Positions 1-9,943 of a stretch of 64,000 bases of DNA are shown here, in pieces. The stretch lies in contig MU854377.1 in the NCBI GenBank assembly GCA_033296685.1, forward strand, positions 62,001-126,000, in the 5' to 3' direction. Below the pieces are notes generated by a model. That model did no database searches, was not told where the DNA came from, and worked only from the letters and a program-made list of their open reading frames with translations. Made by a program: the position numbers and the translations under genes. The DNA is from Parachaetomium inaequale (taxonomy: Eukaryota > Ascomycota > Sordariomycetes > Sordariales > Chaetomiaceae). Numbering within the stretch: the first letter of the stretch is position 1; every line of letters begins with the position of its first letter.

Positions 1-743
1 ATGCAGCAGTTCATACCAAAACAGCGGCCCGCCCTTCTTCTTGTACTCGACCATGATATGGGCCACGATGTTGGCGCCGTAATCGAGCAGCTGTTTCGTA
101 CTCGTCGCACGAGGTGTACATTCCGGAACTGCTATGGATCGAAACACGCTGGCAGTGTTCGTCCCAGTCTGCGATGGCGTTCCGGACGTCGCGGTTGCGG
201 TGGAAGTTCTTGGCGAGGATCTCTTTCCCCGGACTTTTGGGGTTGGCTGATGATGTGTCGACAATCAAGTCAGGGTCCTTTTGCAGAGCGGTGTCTATAA
301 CCGGGCATCGTGGTCAGTCATGGTCAACTATCTGTGTTTGGCAGTGAGTGACACACAAAGACGGACGGCCCTAGCATCGTCACAATCGAGGGCCAGCTTG
401 TAAACAACAAGCGGAATGATCTTGGGTCCAAGAGCTGTGAGGACACTAAACTCGGGAACTGTGGACTAGGTAGATGCGCTTCCCGAGGACGGCGTTAGCA
501 AAGGTATACAAGAAGCTACATATTGTCGTCAGTGATAGTGACTCACTCTGGCGCGGCCGAGATCGTGCGCTGCCATTCCTCCCATTTCGTGCCAAAGTCG
601 CGGACGAAATCTGGAAATCCCTCGGCCAGATTCAGGTAGAGCTTAAACGCTGAGAAGTCCGCCCTTGCTTCGGCCTCCATCTCGGTGGCGTCAAACGGCT
701 CTTCCATCTTGCGGGTGTTTATAGGAGGCGTGTCGGTGTTCAA
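1..743 (-). CDS. Fungal-specific short hypothetical protein, 3' end cut by window edge
   Basis: Three exons on the minus strand: about 743-547, 458-357 and 294-1, continuing past the window. The protein carries features I recall from a large fungal-only family of unknown function: an acidic N-terminus, a W-x-x-W segment (KWEEWQRTISAAPE), then LGPKIIPLVVYKLALD, a DPDLIVD patch, a WDEHC motif, a YTSCDEYE patch and a terminal WYELLH. The exon 2/3 junction is clean: CTT T|gtgtgt to tatag|AC gives RLYTALQ. The exon 1/2 junction is off by one base with the best GTGAGT donor and CACAG acceptor. So either a different splice site is used or there is a small indel. No catalytic motif is visible and no function is assigned. 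Start chosen as the first ATG of the open frame; the ATG of MEEPF is an alternative. Confidence 0.6.
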
Positions 744-1427
744 TGTGGCTCTCTAATAATGAAAGTTTCTCCTTGCTGGGCTGGAGGCGGAGGTGTCGCT
801 TAAGAGTCATTCAGTGAGAGTAGGTGAAGCCTGAACAAACGGCACTGGCATTGGCAAAGAGCGGTGAAGATTCCATGACCAACAGCGTCTTGAGTGGCTC
901 TGCCTCGACAATCTGATGGCTCGGTTTTTAGGCAACGATAGAAGGCTCCGGCACCTTGCACCGTGTTGATTCTGCCTGGGGGTGATTTCGTGGAAGCCTG
1001 TGGTTGTGGTACCATCTCTCACTATGTTCAGGTCAGGCTTGTTTAATGCAGCCCGCCTGGTGTGCCCAGGGATCTCGCAGATCAGCGCAAGATTTGGTTT
1101 TAACCTCGAAGCCAGTGAGCAAGGCGCCTGCGAGACGGCATTCAGCCGGCCAAGAATTGGGGAAGCATGCATGTGCCCCTGCAGGAAATCTCGGGGAGGA
1201 CCAAGCGGGCGAACGAAGTTCAAGACGGCTTGCATCCGCAAAGATTCCCGAGCACCGGGATTCGACCGCGGCAAGTGTAGATCTGGGACGCAGCGTACAT
1301 AGTGTCACAACGCGTATAAAAGGACGCCCTTTGGCCTCGATGCCAACCTCGGCATTCCCGACCCCCTCTGCTCTTAACAAGAGCAATTGACTTTCAGGCC
1401 AGAAGAGTAATCATCAAGATATCCAGG
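744..1427. other. Divergent intergenic region
   Basis: No convincing coding sequence. The overlapping open frames on both strands at 800-1390 show no recognisable motif or splice pattern. The segment separates two divergently transcribed genes and presumably holds both promoters. Confidence 0.6.
1315..1321 (+). promoter_or_regulatory. TATA box of the DUF3237 gene
   Basis: TATAAAA lies 107 bases upstream of the ATG at 1428 and is followed by a pyrimidine-rich leader. This spacing is usual for highly expressed secreted-protein genes of filamentous fungi. Confidence 0.5.
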
Positions 1428-1981
1428 ATGAAAGGCTTCATTGCGCTCCTGCTCGGCATCTCGGCCTCGGCCGCGTCGTGTGCTGCTGCGACACCAAAAG
1501 CGCCCGGCCTGACCTACCTGTACTCGCTCAATTGCACGCTCGGAGTGTCGCTCCCGGTGGGCGCGGGCCCGCACGGCACGCGCACGGTCATTCCCATCGT
1601 CGGCGGCACCTTTTCCGGCCCCCGGATGTCTGGTACGCACCTCGGAGGCAGTGTCTTCAAGTTTTAGAGTTGTCGACGAGAGGCTAACCGCGGCGGCGCG
1701 CAGGCAAGGTGCTCAACCTCGGGGCGGACTGGGGCCTGGTCGACAAGGACGGGACCTTCTCGGCCGACACGCGGTACCAGCTGCAGACGAACGACGGCGC
1801 GCACATCTTCATCCGCACGGCCGGGCCGGCGCAGACGGACGGCAAGCTCCACCTGCGCATGGAGTTTGAGACGGGCAGCGCCGACTACTACTGGCTCAAC
1901 AAGATTGTCGCTGTTGGGGTGTTGACGACGGGGAACGGATACGTGCTGATTGACGGGTGGCAGTTGGAGAGTCCGAAGTGA
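1428..1981 (+). CDS. Secreted DUF3237 family protein
   Basis: Two exons, 1428-1632 and 1704-1981, joined G|GC to restore a glycine; 160 residues. The N-terminus is a signal peptide (MKGFIALLLGISASAASC). The mature part has DUF3237 hallmarks: a GxRxxxPIxGGxFxGP stretch (HGTRTVIPIVGGTFSGP), GKVLNLGADWG, a TRYxLxTxDGAxI strand, an FETG turn and a Y-Y-WLN segment near the C-terminus. DUF3237 proteins are small beta-barrels of unknown biochemical function, common in fungi and bacteria. The length matches a single complete domain. Secretion is inferred from the signal peptide. The two frames fit together only if the 71-nt intron is spliced. Confidence 0.85.
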
Positions 1982-2716
1982 TGCGAGTGACCAGACGGGA
2001 TTTGGCGATGGCTCGGAACTGTGGTTGTTCATTGCCTGGTGCCTGTTTGCGCATAAAAGAGTTGTGTCTGCTAGGGTCTACAACTGGTGACTATAAGGAC
2101 AAGAAACCGCACCATTTGAACAACAACGAGGACGAAAAGCTGTCGTTGATGGAGGGAGGGCGAGAACGTGAATCTGCAAGGCGCAGCTGGGCAGCTGAGT
2201 TGGCAACTGGGCTTGCGGGCCGGCGGCCTACCTACTTTCAACGCTAATCGGTACTCAGCGCCAGACCAGCACGGCGTTTGCACCAATGATGCGGAGACAA
2301 CGCCGCGGCCCCTGCGGGCTGTCTTGGACGTTGAAGAGGGCGCCAACAGCATGCGCCAACAGCATGCAGGCTTTGATTGGTACAGTTACTACAGCACAAG
2401 TGCAACGTTTCCCAGCACGAAGTCCGCGGTCCCCTTGGGCTGAGACTAGGTAGGTAAGCTTTGCACTCAGACTCGGGTCCGGCCAGGATAACGTTGCCGG
2501 GCCAAGACTGCCATTGAGCCTCGACAAGACAAGCAAAGAAAATGACTATAAGAACGCTCAATTCTGTCCAGTCCTCAACGCAACTGATGTCACAACCACA
2601 CTTGCATTATCAGTCCGTCTTCACAAACAGCCCTGCAACACCATCTCCTTGGGCGTCGCCAACTCATTTGAGACTACAACAGCACTCAGCAGAACCTCCA
2701 ACGTCCTTCAGCCAAA
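1982..2716. other. Intergenic region
   Basis: Nothing coding recognised. The last 150 bases before 2717 are pyrimidine/CA-rich and are likely the 5' leader of the next gene. Confidence 0.5.
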
Positions 2717-3092
2717 ATGGTCAAGCTCAGCACCATCAACCTCGCGGTTGTCTGCGCCCTTCCCTCCCTCGCGACCGCGGCCAAGTGCACCAACGGCCTG
2801 TACTACTGCGGCTACAATCTCAAGAAAAAAGGTAGGTCCCTAGCCAATCCCTTTCTGTGCCTCCGGCGCTGTTGTGGTAGTTATTTCAGCCCAGGCGGAC
2901 TAACACTTCGTGGTAGGGGACTACGTGGGCGAAATGTACGCCGAGAACAAGCGGGTTGGCGCACCGACGGATAACATCTCACTATGGTACACGCTGTATT
3001 ATTGCGGCGCCGGCGGCGATGGATGGATCCGGTTTATCGGTAACTGCGACAAGTGCTACGACGGGGGGGCTGGGCAGAGCGATTATTGCTAG
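2717..3092 (+). CDS. Small secreted cysteine-rich protein
   Basis: Two exons, 2717-2831 and 2917-3092; the intron has a GTAGGT donor, a CTAAC branch site at 2900-2904 and a TAG acceptor. The product is 96 residues with a signal peptide (MVKLSTINLAVVCALPSLATA). About 75 mature residues follow, with paired cysteines: KCTNGLYYCGYN near the start, LYYCGAGGDG in the middle, and NCDKCYDGG plus a terminal SDYC. This pattern is widespread among small secreted ascomycete proteins, many of which are treated as effector candidates. No enzyme motif is present. A role in host or microbe interaction is inference only. ATG context (AAAATGG) is good. Confidence 0.8.
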
Positions 3093-3465
3093 ATGTATCA
3101 TATGACCTGGGTTGTTAGAGAATCGGATATTTGTTAGAACCGGCAGGGTAATACGCGGTGCAGGAAAGTTTGATTGAAAGCTTCGAGTTCCTCCGAGTTC
3201 CTTTCAGATCGGTTTCCAGGTTTGCGATGCAAGTTGTATAAATCCAGCCAATCCGGCGGAGCTGTGAGATGCGCAGTGGGCACGTGGCACGCAGCAACAG
3301 CCAGCTGGAACTGAAAGCCCGTGCGCGCTGCGCCTCTCCCTCAAACATCCGCGATTCAACCGGATCTTCGCCGAAAAGTCGCCAGCGCAACCAGCCGCCA
3401 GATCATCCGGAGTGAAGCCGCGAGGCCAGGGCGCGTCGAATGAGGCGCGTCGAATTGCAGCAAGC
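3093..3465. other. Intergenic region and leader of the Zn2Cys6 gene
   Basis: No separate gene seen. An in-frame upstream ATG at 3412 would add 18 residues to the next protein but has a poorer context than the ATG at 3466. Confidence 0.5.
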
Positions 3466-5881
3466 ATGTCGAGTTACCCACCGCCACCATCAGCCAGCGA
3501 CGGAGACACTGCGCACCACCAAGGGCCCGACAGCGACAGCCACCACCAAACGCTGCCGCAGACACATCCCCAATTCACGGCCGAAGCTGCTGCTGCTGCC
3601 GTCGCCGCCGCCCACCATGGCCTCCAGGCACTGCAGGCTGCCGTCGCCGCCCCCGCGCCCGGTCCATCGCCGAGTCCGGTGACCTCGCAACACGCATCCC
3701 TCGCCGACCCCTCGTACCTCACCGGCTCGGATGCCGGCCCCTCGCCGGGTGGGAGCGCAAACGCAAAGGCAACGCGCCTGCGCCGGGCTTGCGACATGTG
3801 CAGCCAGCGCAAGGTCAAGGTTCGCGTCTGACGAGGCTCTTCTGTCGCAACTTTAACTGACCTCTCGCCCCGCAGTGCGATGAGACCCAGCCATGCCGGC
3901 CATGCACCGAACTGGGCGTCGACTGCACCTTCAACCGGACAATGAAGCGACGCGGGCCGCCGAACAAGCATGCAGAGGCAGCAAAGGCGGCCAAGCAACA
4001 GCGCCTCGAGCCAAACATTAGCCCGGGGCCACACAATGCCGCCGAGACGCTCATCTCCATCTCGGGCGCCCAGGACGCCCAGCACATCCTCGACGCCGAG
4101 TCGATTGCCCCGTGGCCGGTGCTGACCCTGCTGATCGACGACTTCTTCACATACATCCACCCGCTCGCGCCGTTTCCCCACGAAACCACATTTCGCATGT
4201 CGTTCACGGCCCGAGAGGACCGCACCAACCGGGGATTCCTCGCACTACTAGCCAGCATGATCGGCTGCCTGGTGGCATCGTTCCCGCGGACGGCGCGGCT
4301 GCACCTCAAGACGCAGCAACACGGCATGCACATGTACCCCAAAGCCATCACCCTGATCGACCGGTGTCGGGCGGTGGCCCTTGAGGCGCGGGGGGCGTCG
4401 TTCTACAGCAGGGAGGAGATCACCGTCTACGATGCGGCGACGAGCTACTTTATCGGGCTCGCGGCGGCCTACACCATGCAGTGGAAGGTGTCTCGGCGGT
4501 TCATGGCCGAGTCCATGGCCCTCATCCGGGAGCTGGGCTACCACAAGCCGCGGGATATGGGGTCTTCGATGTTTGGCGTCACCTACCGTGGGCCGTCTTT
4601 CAACCATGTCGAGGACCAGCTCGGCAAGCGCATCTTCTGGTGCCTGTTTCTGGGCCTCCGGTAAATCTTGACGTCGTCCTGAAAGTGTCCTTGGCTGACG
4701 TTTCCAGCTCCATGTACCAGCTCGGCACGCACCACAGCGACATTATCCTGCCGCCGCCAACACCGAGCGAGCCCTACCCCGAGTACCCCGTGGAGGTGGA
4801 CGATCAATACATCCTGACCCACCAGATTCTGGGCCAACCCGAGCACACAGTCTCGCTGCTCACTGCCTTCAACCAGGCCATCAAAATCTACTTGACCATG
4901 AATGGCCTCGTGAGCGTCGAGCTGTCGTACGGCATCTCCACCCTCCCCTTCCACGACCAAAAGGTCATGCTGGATGACTCACTCCAGGCGGTGAAGCAGA
5001 TGATGGACGGCTTGCCGCGGGAGTTGACCATTGACCTGAACGTCGGGCTAGGCAACTCTGCCAACCACGGCCTTTCCAACCTCCTCCCAACCGCGCCCCA
5101 AGCCAACGTCTTTGAGGAAGGCAACAGCGCGCTACACTATTGCCCCATCGGCTACCCACCGCTGCAGCAACACCAACCCACCCCCGAATTCCGCCACACA
5201 CCCGGCGCGCACCCCGAGCGCCGCCGCCTCCTCCAATACGAAATCCAAAAAGCAAACATCTACGCCTCCCAGCTCGCCACCCGCTCCTACTACGTCGAGC
5301 GCTACCTCAACCTGCGCGACGCCCACCGCGAGCACGCCCGCGCGCAAGCCGCCCAGGCCTCATTCGCCGCCACCCAACAACAACAGCAACAACAACCCCA
5401 AAACGGCATCGACACCACCAGCAGCACCAACACATCCGACCCCAACAACACCAACAACAACAAATCCGTCGCCGCGGCCGCCCTGCACGCCGCCGCCGAA
5501 CAAACCGACCCCATCGACGCCAACATGACGGCGGAGCGCGAGCTGATCGTCCAGCACCTGCTGACGGTGCTGGCGTCCATCTCGCAGCGCAGCATGGAGC
5601 CCAACGGCGCGTCGCTCATCAACAAGATCCGGCAGGTCGCCAGCACGCTGGTGAATGACGCGCCCGAGCGCAAGGGCCCTGTTGCTGTCAAGGCGCAGGA
5701 GAGTCTGAGCAAGTTTGTCGAGATACTCATGCGGTTGGAGAGGATTCCACCTGGGGGGGGTGGGGGTGTTGAGGGAGGGGTTGCGGGGGAGGATGAGGAG
5801 CAGGAGTTGAGGACGTGGGCGGATTTGAGGGAGCATCAGGTTAGATTTTTGCAGGGGGGTGGGTTTATGGGGTTGCCTTGA
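3466..5881 (+). CDS. Zn2Cys6 transcription factor with fungal MHR domain
   Basis: Three exons, 3466-3819, 3876-4660 and 4708-5881; about 770 residues. The first intron splits the zinc cluster: RACDMCSQRKVK joins CDETQPCRPC and then TELGVDC. This gives the C-x2-C-x6-C-x5-C-x2-C-x6-C spacing of a Gal4-type binuclear cluster at about residues 105-135. A basic linker (MKRRGPPNKHAEAAKAAKQQ) follows, then a fungal-specific transcription factor (MHR) domain at about residues 170-430. Disordered tracts include a Q/N-rich stretch and a glycine run near the C-terminus. Expected to be a nuclear DNA-binding regulator. The linker is reminiscent of carbohydrate regulators, but I cannot assign an ortholog. 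The ATG at 3466 was chosen for context (GCAAGCATG). Confidence 0.9.
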
Positions 5882-6466
5882 TCGGCGGTTTTGTGTTTTA
5901 TATATGTTTTTTTTATATTTTTCTATATCTCTTGGGGTGGGAGCTTGGTGATGGTGTTCAAATCTGATGAGGGCTCGCTGGCTGGCGTTAGTCTAGGGTT
6001 AGGGGGCTGGATGGGTGGCTGTGGGTGGCTACGAGTGTCTGTCGTGTGTATAGCATACGCAAGTTTTGATGTGGCATCTTTGCAGTGGTGCTGCCAGGAG
6101 CACATGATATTTTTGCCTGTCTTCAACCTCTTGTGCACGCTGGGGTTCTCCAACTGGAAGGCATTCGTACAGGTGCGCCCCACCCAGCTTTTGCATTTGC
6201 TGCCTCGGCCTCCTATTGCTGCACGGGGGGCTCGGAGGGCCTCTTATCAAGAGTCCTTTTCGGGGGCGGCCTCTTCAGACTAAAAGCAAATGGACGGCGC
6301 GATTTAAAATCAAGATTCTGTCTCGGTATATTACCTGTAACATGGTACCCCCAGCTGTGCCGTAGCCCGGAAGACCCAACTTGTCTGCATAGACCTCTAC
6401 CCCTGGCCTCTAAATCCCTTTCTGACCCCCCCACCCCCTTTCTTGCCAACTTGCTCCTTCTCGCCG
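5882..6466. other. Convergent intergenic region
   Basis: The T-rich stretch at 5887-5930 (tatatgttttttttatatttt) fits a 3' UTR or polyadenylation zone of the upstream gene. No further gene is recognised before the stop of the minus-strand gene at 6467. Confidence 0.5.
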
Positions 6467-7402
6467 CTAGGTCCATTTCTCCAAGTCCGAGGGGAAGCCC
6501 TGGACCCCTGGAATCTCGTCATACGCACAATCAAACTCATCGTTCCTCGCCTCCTGCGGCATCGTCTCGACGAGGTGCCCGGTAAAGCCGTCCTCGCTGG
6601 CCCAGGCGAGGTGCGCGCTGCCCCAGTCGTGCGACCTCAACTTCTCCACCCAGTCCGTCGGCATCATCAGCATGCCCACCAGGCCGCTGCGGATCCACAC
6701 GCCCCGGTCGTTCTCCTGCCCCTCGTAGTCGTCGCTGTCCTTGGCGAAGCGGAAGCAGTGCGTGCGCACCCCGTCCTTGTGGAACACCACCTTGGGGTGC
6801 ATGGCCGCGGGCGCCGGGCCCGGGGAAGGGTAGGGGAACTCGTTGGGCGTGGAGCCGAAGCGGAGCCTGTCGTCCCCGGCCACGCAGCTCTCGTAGTCGC
6901 CATGGCACGACACCGACACGCTGCGCACCTGGCCCTGCTTGGCCCACACCACGACGTGCTCCCAGTCGTGCCGGTGGTTGTAGCTGCTGAAGGGCCAGCC
7001 CCACGCCCAGTCCATCTGGAAGTAGTAGGCGAAGACGAGGGCGCACCAGCCGCGGTTGCAGCGGCCGCGCACGTAGACGTTGGAGCCGCCGCGGTCGAGG
7101 GCCGAGCGCGGGCGGCAGGGGCCGACGGAGGAGGAGGGCTCGAGCCCTGAGGACGCGGTGCCCTGGGCGTCCATGGCGGGCACGTTGTAACAGCTGTCTG
7201 TGTCGAAGTCGACGAGGGGCTGGAACTTGAGCTGGAAGTTGGGGGCCCAGTCGAGTCCGTCTGCGACGGGGTGGAGGGGTTCCGCGTCACGGTTGTTGAG
7301 GATCCGCGCTGTCTCGTTGGCGGACCGCTGGATCACCGCCGCGAGGGATGGTAGTGACAGCACCAGGGCGGCGGCCGCGGCGATTTTCTGCAGTGGGGGC
7401 AT
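6467..7402 (-). CDS. NPP1/Nep1-like (necrosis-inducing protein family) secreted protein
   Basis: Single exon, 311 residues. It has a signal peptide (MPPLQKIAAAAALVLSLPSL) and an NPP1 domain covering most of the rest. The family heptapeptide region is visible as NHRHDWEHVVVW at about residue 145. Here the usual first glycine of GHRHDWE is asparagine, while the H-x-H-D-x-E part is kept. Eight or so cysteines occur in the mature protein (SCYN, GPC, GRCNRGWC, SCHGDYESC, HCF, FDC), more than in two-cysteine type 1 members, so it probably belongs to a cysteine-richer class. Family members are secreted; some damage dicot membranes, many are non-cytolytic. Activity cannot be judged here. The start at 7402 (AAAATGCC) gives the signal peptide; the longer open frame does not. 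Confidence 0.9.
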   Translation of the reverse strand: MPPLQKIAAAAALVLSLPSLAAVIQRSANETARILNNRDAEPLHPVADGLDWAPNFQLKFQPLVDFDTDSCYNVPAMDAQGTASSGLEPSSSVGPCRPRSALDRGGSNVYVRGRCNRGWCALVFAYYFQMDWAWGWPFSSYNHRHDWEHVVVWAKQGQVRSVSVSCHGDYESCVAGDDRLRFGSTPNEFPYPSPGPAPAAMHPKVVFHKDGVRTHCFRFAKDSDDYEGQENDRGVWIRSGLVGMLMMPTDWVEKLRSHDWGSAHLAWASEDGFTGHLVETMPQEARNDEFDCAYDEIPGVQGFPSDLEKWT

Positions 7403-9081
7403 TTTGAAAGGAGTATTGTGAGGTCTTTGTTGTTTTGATACGAGTGAGTGAGATGAGTTGCCGGTGTGATGAGAGGAGTCATCAGTCAGGAGATTCAACC
7501 CAACCAGCGTGGTGGCCTCTTATATGGCAATGCTGTGCTGTGATTGATTCAAAGCCCGAGGATGAAATTTCACGATTCACAGACCTCAGTTAGTGGTATC
7601 GGGCTATGCTGAGTCCGAGTTTGAGTCGCCGTTCACTCCCAGTGTCACGATTGCTGGCTTCCCACTGACTACATGTATCTGTATGTTCGGCCGAGTGCAT
7701 CTCAATCGTGCCATGGCTTGCATCAACGACGGTCCCACTGCTGCCAAATTCATTCGCTGCAGGTTCAACACAGCCCCTGCCCTTTCCGTGTCGAGGTGAT
7801 GGCCATGTCTCACTGGATCCGCAAGCTGTACGCAGGCTTGGTTGCCTCTACTCGGATCCTGCAGCCGAGGCCTCCAAAGCCCCCGTGCAGTCGACGGAGC
7901 CAGTCATCGCTCTTACAACCATCTAGTAACATGAAAACAATCCATGATGCTTTGGCGATTCCGTTGGAACGAAAGGACGTCGGGACGTGTTATGGATGAC
8001 ACGCATGAGAGAGAAAGGAACATGCGAAGGTTCGTGTCCCGTTAACTTATCCCTCCGCAAGAAAAGTCGGAAGGTGACCTTAACTGGGTGGCCTCAACCC
8101 CAACGCTCTCCTGTTCCTCTTCACCCCAAGCGAGGAAAACCAGGATGGCAGAGCTTTCATGCAGAACAATTTTCAAGGCGTGGTCACGATTCTCGTCGGC
8201 CATGCCGCGACAGCCCAAAATTCAGCAGAGTATAGTGGAGAGGGTTGCTTCGGAGAACTGAGTAATACCTATTCGGAGTCAGATGCCATAGTTCATGAGA
8301 GCGGTGCTATAAATCATATGGGAACGACCCTCCTTCGCCATCTTCTCTCTCGACCTTGCCTCATGTCTTTTCCAAGCACCCGCCATCTCCGGGAACCAGC
8401 TCTACTCGTCTAGCCCCGACGACGCCCGACGAGTACAGCACGGCGGCGTTGCTAACTTGCTGGTGCTGCAGAAGAAGTCCACGTCCCTCATTTCGGTCTT
8501 GTCCAATGACGCCCCTATCGTCACGTCGGTTGTCTTGCTTGGGCTTGGCGCTCGATGATTTGTCGCTGTTCGTCTCCAAGTTCTAGGCACTCAATGGGGA
8601 AAACCACCTCCGGGCCGAAGTGCTGACATGAAATCCGATTATTATTCAGTGACGGTGACAACCCGACGGCTGGATGTTCGGCCTATCCGAGCCCTTGCTG
8701 GGACCTGGCTCAAGACCCTGGGCTGTGCGAATTCAAGTCCCAGCCGAATAACTAATACGCTGCGTACTGGAATACGCTTTGCGTGAGAATTCCGGTCCCC
8801 TGCGGAAAGCCCGGCCCGTCTTCTGAGTCGCTCGATCCACAAATGTCAGCACTAAAACAGCGTATTCTAGATATCAGACCCTGCCGTGTTGGGCAACTGC
8901 TGCAGTCTCCGGTCAGCTTGATATCGGCTCTCCACCAGGTGGAATGGCGATGCAAAATGAATCCAGGCACCGCCACCGCCGTACCGAGTATAAAGCTCAG
9001 TGTCTTGACCGACCCTCAGTCCCTCACCTCCACCCGCCAGCACGCCTCACTCCGTTGTCCGACGTTCACCATCCAGTCACC
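7403..9081. other. Divergent intergenic region, 1.7 kb
   Basis: No gene with recognisable motifs. Open frames at 7590-8590 on both strands are short, mutually overlapping and lack domain or splice support. Both flanking genes are transcribed away from this region. Confidence 0.5.
8989..8994 (+). promoter_or_regulatory. TATA box of the cyanovirin-N-like gene
   Basis: TATAAA sits 93 bases before the ATG at 9082, followed by a C/T-rich leader. Confidence 0.45.
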
Positions 9082-9734
9082 ATGAAGCTCGCACCCGCTC
9101 TTTCGATGGGCCTTGCCCTGCTCCCCGGGATGGTTTCCGCCGGCGGCGGCTTCTACAACTCTTGCAAAGAAAACGTGGGTCCCCATACACCACCCCCCAC
9201 CCTTCCCTATCTGCTCTGTTCTGATACTCCGGCCTTAGTGGCACATGGAGGGTAACCTCATGATTACCGAGTGCAAGAAAGCCAACGGCCAGTACATGCG
9301 GTCCCGCCAAGACATGAACCTCTGCATCGGCAACTCGTTCGGCACCCTGAGGGCCGCCGACAAGTAAGCTTCCTTGTAGTTCCCGCCAGCAGGCGGCGTG
9401 CCTGAACCGAGCTACTGCTAACGCTGCATGACAGTGGCGGGTTCACGGCCAGCTGCGGGGCTTGCCAGCAGGGCCAAGTCCCCTACGTGGGGGGCCAGCC
9501 CCCCACGCCGTATATCGCGTGTAGCTGCAAGAATGGCAACGGCAACCAGGAGGCCTTTACCAATCTGAATCTAAGTAAGTGGACTTCCTAGCGCCGTATT
9601 TGCTGCTTACCCTGGGCTCGGAAGGGCTCCCCTTCACTGCATGCCTGAGACTGACAAATGACTTCGCAGACGACTTTGTGGAGAACCGGGACGGCTACAT
9701 TTGGTGCTTCGGTCACCGCAGCGCGGCATTTTAA
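9082..9734 (+). CDS. Secreted cyanovirin-N homology (CVNH) lectin-like protein
   Basis: Four exons, 9082-9174, 9239-9363, 9435-9574 and 9670-9734, all phases consistent; 140 residues. A signal peptide (MKLAPALSMGLALLPGMVSA) precedes a CVNH-like body: FYNSCKENWHMEGNLMITE, CKKANGQY, a DMNLCIGN motif, then the second half with GGFTASCGACQQG, ACSCKNGNG and a NLNLNDFV segment. CVNH domains are carbohydrate-binding two-repeat folds found in fungi, where D-LN-CIGN patterns recur. The second repeat is more divergent than the first. Likely an extracellular glycan-binding protein; its ligand is unknown. An open frame without these introns would end in the first intron, so splicing is required. Confidence 0.85.
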
Positions 9735-9943
9735 GCAGTCAAGGCATGCGTTAAGCCATTCTCTCTATATGTTTGCTGCCGATGTGTCTAGTCATGTCGG
9801 GCATGGCTTAACACCATATGATCACGCGGAAGAGCGTCATGGCTGAACGAATGTAATCCGGTGCTATATTACATGTAGTGTTATAGACCACGCATGTTTA
9901 GGCGGGACTTGAATCGAACAGCCCCCTTCTCCAACTTGTATTC

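Noticed and set aside
807..1390. Open frames on both strands between the first two genes
   Set aside because: Mutually overlapping, no motifs, no splice logic; treated as promoter sequence.
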